Of a stretch of 64,000 nucleotides of DNA, positions 25,161 through 41,940 are shown in pieces. Origin of the DNA: Aphelocoma coerulescens (Eukaryota; Chordata; Aves; Passeriformes; Corvidae). The notes under the pieces were generated by a model, which had not been told where the DNA came from, searched no databases, and saw only the letters and a program-made list of their open reading frames with translations. How positions within the stretch are numbered: the stretch's first letter is position 1; each line of letters starts with the position of its first letter. The DNA lies in contig NC_091013.1 of the NCBI RefSeq assembly GCF_041296385.1, positions 36,487,475-36,551,474 of the forward strand, in the 5' to 3' direction. Position numbers and translations under genes: made by a program.

Positions 25161-28100
25161 AGTTTTGTGCAGTTGCACAGCCAGTTGGAAGTCTGCTAGT
25201 GTAATGACCCAGGCTGTGGTCAGCCAATGAACTGTTCTACGCAGCCATACTGTCCACACTGGGAGCAGCAGCTCCTGGCCCCTCTCTAGGTGATTAATGT
25301 AACAGTATTAACTAAGAACTCTGTCTGGTTGCCTTTCAAGACTGGAAAGAATAACTCAGACACTGTCTAACCTCATGTGTGATATGAGATACAGAATATC
25401 CAAAAAAGAGACAATACCAAGACTGCCAGTCTCCACACAAAGACAAAAATAAGTGTTCTTCCTAATGTCCTGAGAGAAAAAGCACAAAATGTGTCCTTTT
25501 AGATTCTCAGAATTCTCCATATCTCCCCCGCCTTGCTTTCTTCCTTTTAACTCTGAATCCTTTTATTCCTCTAATCATTTGACAAGTAGATGATGTTTAA
25601 TGTCTAATTTGTGAAGCTTTCATTCTTTGAATTGCTGAAGCTGGTTATTTGTGTTGGGTTATTGGTCACTGAAGTCATAGAATATTTTTTCTGCTTGAAG
25701 CTTATACTGTAGAAATGAAATTAATCCCAAATAATAAATTAATCTGCCCAATTGATAATAAGTTTTTATCACAATACTGTTAATAATTTAAAACTAAGAA
25801 GATTTTTATTATGATCACTCTAGATAGGCACTCACACATATTTATATTCATAAATATAGATATATAAAGCCAGCATTAACTCGTGCTCTTTTTCAAAAGT
25901 TTAATCTTAATTTTTTCCTACAGGTACAAAGTAAGGTAGATTTAATTTATCTAGGTGAGCAAAATTGCCACTAAATCCTTCTGAGATTTTATAGCCATGC
26001 TTCTGTATATGAAAGATGACTTTATTCTTATGTGATACTATCTTGCCATCACTGTGTCTCATCTAATAGACAGGACTGTATCTCTTTCAAATGTATTGTC
26101 TAAAGTTATGTTAATGGTAAAGAGATGAGATGTTTAGATATATTGAGGTATTTAGTCTATGTGGTTGCCATGATGCATCAATAATCCAGTTTATCTTAGT
26201 TCTTTCCCTTGTTAAGAAAGATTAAAAATAAAACCAATAGAAAAGCATGGTTTTTTTTCTGTTCTTTGAGTTCAATTTGCCAGATTTCTGTTAGTACTAT
26301 GATATTTCAAAGGTTTCGATCATGTCCCAAGCCAGCTGAAAACACAAGACCATTCTGTTTTTTTCTACATTATGTATATGCAACATATATAAAAGGTTAT
26401 AATACGTAGAATAATTTGTAATTGTAAGAAATCACAAATCTTCATCATGTTAGTTTTGTTTGGTTTTGGTATCTTGACTTCAATGACTAAAGTATCTGTT
26501 AATGAAAATGATTTTGTCTTCTGAAGTTCTGAATTATTTTTTTTAAATCACTAGATTGCCTCTTTTTTTTTCAAAGACTATTGATAATTGTTTATTCTTA
26601 CATTTTCTCTATAATGTATGTAGCTTTCCCATCTTATAACTCAGTTTAATTCAATTTATGTTAGGAGTTATTTTTAGCTTTGTTTCCTTTAAATGAGGAT
26701 ATAATACAGTGAAAGCTTCATCCACTGCTGCCACAGTCCCTCTTTCCTTTCCTTGAAATATAATCCAAGGCATTTGTTTTATTGACTTGTATCTTGAGAA
26801 AGTGCATGTTTTGAAAGAGCAAAGATTCTGGTCTAGAAGACTTAATGGAAAAGATAGAGGATTTTTCCTCCCTCTGGCCATTTAACACATGGTGTCCTCA
26901 CATCCAACTTCCATCTTGTCCATTGACACATTGAAAATTGCATAGGAAAGCACTAATAGAATTAAACTAATACTTAAAAATTTTCCATATGAAATATTTT
27001 ATAAGACAAACATTTATTGTATTTATAAATATTTGAGTGTAGCTATTGATGTTCTTTAAGAAGGAAAAAAGCCTCATATTGAAGCATAGTTTGTAAAGTG
27101 AACACCACACTCAATATACAGGCCAATGTGTATTTCACTGATAGTTTCAGGTCTTGTTACATAATGCATGTTTTAAAACTCTGAAAATCAGCATTTTGGA
27201 CTTGCTAGGAGGTAGAGAAAAATTCCCAACCAAGCAAAATCTGTATTTCCCTGCGTAAAAGAAGGAATACTGGCCGATCAAAGGCCATAGTATCCGCTTT
27301 ACTATTAGAAAAAATTCAAGAAAATTCAGGAAATTTCAGTTCCAGATAATGGACTTCTACTAAAGCTAAAAAGCCACTACTCATTGTCCCTGAAACAGAG
27401 AAAAGACTTTGGACTGCTCTGGATCTTCTTACTCAGCTGGGTCAGCCGTGGAACCATGCAAATGCTATTGGGCAGAGTTACATGAACAAATACGAGATAG
27501 ATTCTTCCACTTCTATACTCCCTCCTGGGTAGCACATATTTAAGCATGCAAGTAAGATGGCTGTGTAAAACCTTTTGTGCTTATAAAGTCCAGGAGGGGT
27601 AGGAGAGATTATTTGGGGTGTTTGTTAGAAAAGTAGGCATTTAAATGATGTCTGTAGTGGTAAGAGGAGAGAGGGACTATGTTCTGGTCTACCAGGTAAC
27701 CCAGTATAGCTAAACTGCAAACATATACATAATTTTCCTTTTTCTCCAGAAAAAGACAAAACTGCTTACTGGGTGCAGTTCTTGGCGTACTATTTCCAGA
27801 CAATGGCTGAGCACTGTCTGGAAATGTAAGAATTAGCACAGGCCAAAGCTGTGAAGGCAGTGTACTGACAGATACATGGATGAGCCTTGTCTAGTACTCT
27901 GTGTAGCCTCGCTGGGTAAAACAGAGCAAAAGGGAACCAGAATATTAAAAATATCAATATAGACTATATACAAGTTTGAAATCAGCTGCAGGGAAAAGAA
28001 ATTAGGAAAGGATACAGAGTGGGAGGCATTCATCTGAGAAACAGATCTCAGGAACAGGTATATTCATGCATTCTTTAGAAATACGGACAAGAATTCAAAT

Positions 28101-28539
28101 GTAATTTTGGGACAAAGCTGAGGATTTGTGAATCAGAGGAGGAAGATGATTTGTATGAACTGAGATTGGATACACAAAAATCTTCACAGAAGCCCACAAT
28201 TGTGTTATTTACTTCTGCTTCTGAATAAAAATTTTCTGTCTTGCTTAAGTAGACACATGGGTTTGCTCATTTTCTTGTTACCATGTATGGTGCACTGTTC
28301 AATATCCTTCCTAAAAACTGATGTACACTTTCAAATATGAGTCATTAACCAGCTTACTCTTATTAGATCTATTTTATGAAGGGAACATGTGGGTTCATAC
28401 TAAACAGGTTTAAGGTGTCAGTGACCAGGAAAGACCATCTGTGAATTTATAACTGTTACCTGACCCAGCATTCCTGTTTCCAAACAACTGACTATGATCA
28501 CTAATTAAAAATAGAAAAACTCTTGCTTTATTTCACCTA
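25161..28539. other. NALF1: NALF1 intron 1, no recognisable element
   Basis: AT-rich intronic DNA. No ORF, LTR or CR1 was recognised. Confidence 0.5.
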
Positions 28540-29003
28540 ACTTTGAATCCTGTGTGCAGTTTTGGGTGCCACAACATAAGATATAAAGCTCCAAAGGAGG
28601 GCAACAAAGATGGTGACAGGCCTTGAGGTGTGGCTGAGGTCACTTGGTGTGTTCAGCCTGGCGGCAACTGAGGGGACACCTCATTGCAGTTACAACTTCC
28701 TTGAGAGGGGAAGAGGAGGGGCAGGCACTGATCTCTTCTCTGAGGTGACAGGACCCATGGGAATGGCATGAAGCTGTGTCAGGAGAGATTTAGGTAGGAA
28801 AATGTTCTTCACCCAGAGCATGGTTGGGCACTGGAACAGGCTTCCCAGGGAAGTGGCCACAGCACCAGCCTGACAGAGTTCGGGAAGTGTGTGGACAATG
28901 CACATGGTGTGACTTTTGGGGATGGTCCTGAGCAGGGCCAAGAGTTAAACTCGATGATCCTTGTGGGTCTTTTCCAACTCAGCATATTCTGTGATTCTGT
29001 GAT
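28540..29003 (+). mobile_element. CR1 LINE fragment, 3' end
   Basis: Sense CR1: 'tgtgcagttttgggtgcc', 'ctccaaaggagggcaacaaagatggtgacaggcc', 'gggcactggaacaggcttcccagggaag', then the tail 'ctcgatgatccttgtgggtcttttccaactcagcatattctgtgattctgtg'. Frames are broken. The 83-codon - frame is a shadow. Confidence 0.92.
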
Positions 29004-37885
<8,882 letters not shown>

Positions 37886-39526
37886 AACAAAAGTCAAACA
37901 AAAGGGAGAGAAGCAAATGCACAGACAGTGGGAACAAGGACAGGTAACCTTGGAAAAGCAGAGATTAAATCAGGTTATGTAAGGATCGGGCAAGGAACTG
38001 AACGTGGCAACAGATGCAAAGAATGAAAAGAAGGGCTTCTATAGGCATATTAGCCAGGAAAGGAAGGCCAAAGGCAGTGTATCCCTATAAACAATGTTGG
38101 AAAACTGATAACAATGGATCAGGAGGAGGCTGAGGTACTCAACAATACTTTCACCTGAGTCTTCAGTGTCAACCTCTCTCTTCCTATATCTCTTGACTGG
38201 ATGGACAACAGGATGTAGACTGGAGGAGCAAAGTCCCTCCCACTGTAAGTAAAGATCAGGTTCATGACCACCTGAGGAACATGAATGTGCATAAATCTAT
38301 GAGACCCAATGAGTTACACCCCCAGAGACCCAAGGTAATTGGCTGATGTAGTTGCCAAGCCACTCTCCACGATATTTGAAAAGTCATGGCAATCAGGTCA
38401 AGTCCCAGATGACTTGAAAAAGGGCAACACTGAACCCATCTTTAAAAAGGATAATAGTAGATAGGTCAAGGAAGATGCTGAGAACTACAAACCTGTCAGA
38501 CTCACCTCTGTGGATGGAAAGATCATGGAACAGATCCTTCTAGAAGCTGTGCTAAGGCACATGGTGAATGGGAAGGTGATTTGAGACAGTCAACATGGCT
38601 TCACCAAGGGCCAGTCCTGCCTGACCAACCTAGTGGTCTTCTACAATGAAGTCTTATTTAATATCTTTTTTAATGAAGAGGTCGAGTGCACCCTTAGTAA
38701 ACTTGCAGATGATACCAAGATGAGTGGAGTGGTTGACACGCCTGAAGGATGTGATGCCATCCAGAGGGACCTGGAAAAGCTCAAGAAGTGGGCCCATGGG
38801 AATCTCATGAGGTTTAACAAGACCAAGTACAAGGTGCTGCCTGGGTCAAGGCAACCCCTGATATCAACAGAGGCTGGGGGATGAACAGATCGAGGGCAGC
38901 CCTGCTCAGAAGGACTGGAGGGTGCTAGTGGATGAGAGACTGGACGTGATCCAGCAATGTGCACTCACAGCCCAGAAAGCCAAATGTGTCCTGCGATGCA
39001 TCGAAAGCAGTGTGGCTACCAGGGCAAAGGAGGTGACACTGCCCCTCTGCTCTGCTCTTGTGAGACCCCACTGGAACACTGCATCCAGCTCTGGGGTCCT
39101 CAGCACAGGATGGACATTGATCTGTTGGAACAAGTCCACAGGAGAGACACCAAGATGATCAGAGGAATGGAGCACTTTTCCTATGAGAAAAGACTAAGAT
39201 AATTGGGATTTTTCAGCCTGGAAAAGAAAAGGCTTTGGCTGTCCTAGTTGTGGTCTTCCAGTATCTGAAGGGAGCCTGCAAAAAAACATGGAGAGAGACT
39301 TTTTTATAATAGTGTGGGGTGATAGGGCAAGGGGAATGGTTTCAGACTGAAAGAGTAGGCTTAGATTAGATATTAGGAAGATATTTTAGGAAGAAATTAT
39401 TGTGAGGGTGGTGAGGCACCAGAACAGGTTGCCCAGAGAAGCTGTGGACTCCCCATCCCTGCAAGTGTTCAAGGCCCAGTTGGATGGGGCTTTGAGCAAC
39501 CTGGTCTAGTGAAATGTGTCCCCGCA
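37886..39526 (+). mobile_element. CR1 LINE, long fragment (ORF2 C-terminal half), left part
   Basis: Sense CR1 with recognisable ORF2 text from the region just before the reverse-transcriptase core ('NAKNEKKGFYRHISQERKAKG'-like reading near 38015-38075, then 'NPVSL'-like and '[14 protein letters not shown]' near 38590-38630), then [12 protein letters not shown] (38697-38732), FNKTKYKVL and the ORF end to 'caacctggtctagtg'. It contains internal stops and an apparent deletion of the RT core (see findings). It is split by the ERV at 39527 and its last 100 bp lie at 41835-41935. Confidence 0.9.
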
Positions 39527-39790
39527 TGTTACAGTGTGGATACTGCAACACGCGTATCAAACCAGGAGTCCCGTGTAAAAGAAATAGATATGGACCGATT
39601 CTTGCTAGATGTTTCAGAGATGTTTATTTCTCCAGCCGCATGGCTGGGATCTGCTGAGGAACTGCTCCATCACGGGACCCGAGGGTCCCTGCTCGCGCAG
39701 GGGAACACAAAACAACCAATGGGGAACGAGGCTGACCAGGGGCAAGGAAAGCACATGTCTCCCCGCTGGGGCCCCTCTCTCAGGGCCCCA
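39527..39790 (-). repeat. 3' LTR-like repeat of the ERV
   Basis: Direct repeat of 41570-41834. On the minus strand it runs TGGGGCCC...CTGTAACA, so the ends are TG/CA. It carries an AATAAA polyadenylation signal (complement of 39646-39651, near the middle) and an inverted CCAAT motif near 39715. The true LTR may be longer (to about 40007), because a polypurine tract lies there rather than directly next to 39790. Confidence 0.85.
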
Positions 39791-40007
39791 ACGTTTCACC
39801 CGTTTATTTTTAACAAAAAGAGATTTAAAACTTAACATTGAAAACAACTGGATAAACATAACAAGAACAGTTTCAAGACAAAACAAGCCACCCTCCTGAG
39901 TCTTTAAATGTCCAAACAGATTCCCTGGAACATCTTAAGGCTGACAGAAGGGAGACAGGACTCTCCGGGCATGCTTTGTGGGGAAACTGAGGCAGGAGAG
40001 GGTTTAA

Positions 40008-40026
40008 TTTCTTCCCTCCCCCTTTT
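40008..40026 (-). promoter_or_regulatory. Polypurine tract-like sequence
   Basis: Purine-only run on the minus strand reading AAAAGGGGGAGGGAAGAAA, immediately after the stop codon of the cold-shock ORF. This is the expected position and composition of the retroviral plus-strand primer site. If it is the functional tract, U3 begins near 40007 and the 3' LTR is about 480 bp. Confidence 0.6.
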
Positions 40027-40490
40027 CATCCCCCCCTCGGCATCAGAGAGGAGTTGTGGGGAAAGGGAATTGTATAGGGAAGCCATGGGGTGACAAACAG
40101 ATTAGGAATAAACTGGGGATGGGGTAAATTTAGGAAAGGGTTCATATTCGGTATAGGGTAAAAGGGGAAAGTAGGTTGTGGGTAGGGAAGCTGCTGGGAT
40201 GGATATTGTTTATAATTTTGTGCATAACGACTGCCTTTGACGGGAATACCCCCAGGCCCAGTAACATTCGCTGCTTGTAAACCCTTCTTTCCTTGCACTA
40301 TATCAAATTGAACAACTTCCCCATCTCCTACACTTTGCAGGTAATTTTTAGGGTTATTCCTTTTAATGGCAGTTCTATGGATGAATAAATCTTCCCCTGT
40401 ATCATCTCGTGTTATAAATCCATAGTTGTTTTTTACATTGTACCATTTCACAGTTCCTGTGACTTTCGTGGCTACAACTTCTCTTATCAC
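40026..40490 (-). CDS. Y-box-type cold-shock domain protein in ERV
   Basis: Open for 155 codons including stop. Numbering from the codon at 40490, residues 9-81 form a cold-shock domain: GTVKW at 12-16, an RNP1-like NNYGFIT at 21-27, an RNP2-like DLFIH at 34-38, then the Y-box-family segments NNPKNYL (45-51), SVGDGE (53-58) and AANVTGPGG (73-81). These place it with YBX1/YBX2/YBX3 rather than LIN28 or CSDE1. Such domains bind single-stranded RNA and DNA. The tail (91-154) is rich in Pro, Phe, Tyr and Asn and lacks the alternating basic/acidic clusters of YBX proteins. No in-frame ATG precedes the domain: the codon at 40490 is GTG and a TGA lies upstream at 40506-40508. Expression as it stands would need a non-ATG start, splicing or a frame change. 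No stop breaks the domain itself. Confidence 0.85.
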   Translation of the reverse strand: MIREVVATKVTGTVKWYNVKNNYGFITRDDTGEDLFIHRTAIKRNNPKNYLQSVGDGEVVQFDIVQGKKGLQAANVTGPGGIPVKGSRYAQNYKQYPSQQLPYPQPTFPFYPIPNMNPFLNLPHPQFIPNLFVTPWLPYTIPFPHNSSLMPRGG

Positions 40491-41060
40491 ATGCTTGCGT
40501 GTTCGTCATGGCTGCTGGTCCTGCGTGGCTGCTGCCTCGCTGACTCCGATGTCTCAGCCGGGCTCCCGCGTTGCGGCTGCTCCGCGCTCTCCGAGTGGTG
40601 CTGCTCTGGTGCATCTCTGGGCTCTGCGCGGCCCCGCTCCGGCTCGTGTCTGGGCTCTGCACAGCCCCACGCTGCCATCACCGCCGGCCCCGCACCCTGT
40701 GAGTGGTTCCACTCCACTAACTCCACGCTGCTTTGAGAGCGGCCTTGTTTCAGCTCGGCGCTGCGCTGCGGCTTCTCATGTCATTATGGAAACCGCCGCT
40801 TCTCCCTCCACAGGGCTCTCCGAGCCGTGTGCTCAGAGCGGGCTTCCATTCCGACCCCTGGTTCCTGGCTGCTCGTGGGGGCCGCCTCACTGCTGCACGT
40901 GACCCCCGGCCCCCGCGGTGCCTGTGGCATCGCTCCCTCACTCGCGGTCGCGTGGCCGGGGACCCCGAGACAGGGATGGGGTCCGCGATAAGGCGCGGGC
41001 TCCCAAGGGGGCCAGGTACATCCAGCGCAGGCACCTCCGCTGGCACGGCTGCAGTCACGC
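40480..41060. other. CpG-rich block inside the ERV
   Basis: A sharp island of GC-rich, CpG-rich sequence in an otherwise AT-rich intron, confined to the ERV interior between the gag-position ORF and the cold-shock domain. Its composition resembles the CpG-island 5' UTR and first exon of a host gene, which fits transduction of a host transcript. Several overlapping open frames of 77-159 codons on both strands are a by-product of the low stop-codon density. Confidence 0.7.
40487..40726 (-). pseudogene. Possible N-terminal part of captured gene, out of frame
   Basis: A 79-codon frame starting with ATG at 40726, rich in Ala, Glu, Pro, Gln, Ser and Arg, ending at a stop that overlaps the start of the cold-shock frame by a few codons. 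YBX proteins have a low-complexity Ala/Pro-rich N-terminus directly before the domain, so this may be the original N-terminal extension, now out of frame with the domain. The frame could also be a chance opening in GC-rich DNA. No homology beyond composition is visible. Confidence 0.35.
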
Positions 41061-41457
41061 GCTCCTGGGATGGCTGCCGTGTGGTCTTGGCCACGAGATT
41101 ATGGCCATCCTCTGCTCTAGGGGTAATGGGACCATACAAATGCTCCTCAAGAGCTTCGCTGATTACAAGGGATGCACGGGGAGGTTTTATCACTATTGCG
41201 TGTTTTGTTTGATCCCTTATCTTATCCCAGATCTTGTGCCAAAAACACCCATGATTAATTCCAGTAATTCCAGGACGATTACTATCAAAAAATAAGTCTC
41301 GAGAAATATAAAAGAAATTTTTGAAAAGCCAGTTAAAAAAATGTTCTAGATCTCCCAGAACAAATATTTTCTTGTTTTGTTGTTCAAGGTTTCCTTTAAC
41401 TTCTAGATACATTTCTTTCTGTGACTCAGAGAGCCATATTTGCCATGATTCTTCCAT
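40750..41457 (-). CDS. gag-position ORF of the ERV (N-terminal gag-like fragment)
   Basis: An intact ATG-initiated frame of 235 codons, starting about 113 bp downstream of the end of the 5' LTR, where gag normally starts. Its first ~140 residues are encoded by ordinary-composition DNA and are rich in Trp, Phe, Leu and Lys (starts MEESWQIWL), plausible for a matrix domain. The remaining residues read through the CpG-rich block and are Arg/Pro/Gly/Ala-rich, probably not viral. No capsid major-homology region or zinc knuckle is visible. I cannot assign the retroviral genus. The hybrid composition suggests that a gag 5' fragment was joined to captured host sequence; equally the second half may simply be a chance read-through. 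Confidence 0.6.
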   Translation of the reverse strand: MEESWQIWLSESQKEMYLEVKGNLEQQNKKIFVLGDLEHFFNWLFKNFFYISRDLFFDSNRPGITGINHGCFWHKIWDKIRDQTKHAIVIKPPRASLVISEALEEHLYGPITPRAEDGHNLVAKTTRQPSQERVTAAVPAEVPALDVPGPLGSPRLIADPIPVSGSPATRPRVRERCHRHRGGRGSRAAVRRPPRAARNQGSEWKPALSTRLGEPCGGRSGGFHNDMRSRSAAPS

Positions 41458-41549
41458 AGTCCAGAGAGAATATCCAAACTAAGGTGAGAAGAGAGAGATC
41501 TAGAGTGGTTTTTACTCATGAATTTTCTGTCCTTAGGGATCGGTGTCTT

Positions 41550-41567
41550 GCCAGCATTTCTCTACCA
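41550..41567 (-). promoter_or_regulatory. Candidate tRNA primer-binding site
   Basis: Two bases after the CA end of the 5' LTR, the minus strand reads TGGTAGAGAAATGCTGGC. TGG at this position is the universal start of a retroviral primer-binding site (complement of tRNA CCA). I do not recognise the matching tRNA, so the site may be mutated or use an unusual primer. Confidence 0.5.
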
Positions 41568-41569
41568 TT

Positions 41570-41834
41570 TGTTACAGTGCGGATACTGCAACACGCGTAT
41601 CAAACAATGAGGCCCGTGTAAAAGAAATAGATATGGACCGATTCTTGCTAGATGTTTCAGAGATGTTTTTTTCTCCAGCCGCATGGCCGGGGCTCTGCCG
41701 AGGAACTGCTCAATCACGGGACCCGAGGGTCCTTGCCCGCGCAGGGGAACACAAAACAACCAATGGGGAACGAGGCTGACCAGGGGCAAGGAAACCCCGT
41801 GTCTCCCCGCTGGGGCCCCTATCCCAGGACCCTA
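41570..41834 (-). repeat. 5' LTR-like repeat of the ERV
   Basis: Direct repeat of 39527-39790 with about 20 differences by eye. The AATAAA of the other copy is here AAAAAA, so this copy has no canonical polyadenylation signal. Its outer end reads TA where the other copy reads CA. It is followed directly by the CR1 remainder 'tggcagggggaggaggg'. The 217 bp between the other repeat and the polypurine tract have no counterpart here. Confidence 0.85.
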
Positions 41835-41940
41835 TGGCAGGGGGAGGAGGGCTCCAACACCTGCACACAGCAGGGAGGTTGGAACTAGATGATCTTTAAG
41901 GTCCCATCCAACCCAAGCCATTCTATGATTCTATTAATAT
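41835..41940 (+). mobile_element. CR1 3' end, right part of the ERV-interrupted copy
   Basis: Continues the CR1 that stops at 39526: 'tggcaggggg...aggttggaactagatgatctttaaggtcccatccaacccaagccattctatgattctat'. The element closes with the normal octamer tail, so the CR1 predates the ERV. Confidence 0.95.

Larger units (their letters stand above)
39527..41834 (-). mobile_element. Defective endogenous retrovirus carrying a cold-shock-domain ORF
   Basis: Two direct repeats (39527-39790 and 41570-41834) about 92-93% identical by eye flank a 1779-bp interior. Coding orientation is minus, antisense to NALF1. Reading on the minus strand: LTR (41834-41570), a candidate primer-binding site, a gag-position ORF from 41457, a CpG-rich block (about 41060-40500), a Y-box-type cold-shock ORF (40490-40026), a polypurine tract (about 40026-40008), then 39791-40007 (possible U3) and the second repeat. 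No pol or env is recognisable, and a normal avian provirus interior is several kilobases long. The element interrupts a CR1, whose halves rejoin across it. I infer that a replication-defective retroviral genome had acquired a host Y-box-related sequence, then inserted in the germline; complementation in trans would be required. The alternative is a retrocopy inserted later into an ERV. Confidence 0.8.

Noticed and set aside
40026..40490. A functional host Y-box gene (YBX) located in NALF1 intron 2
   Set aside because: It sits between retroviral LTR-like repeats, lacks an ATG in frame and has a non-YBX tail. A retroviral passenger explains the context better.
40426..41295. Overlapping + strand ORFs of 158, 159 and 125 codons
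   Set aside because: They are shadows of the CpG-rich block in the ERV; stop codons are rare in GC-rich DNA. The minus-strand CSD has recognisable homology and these do not.
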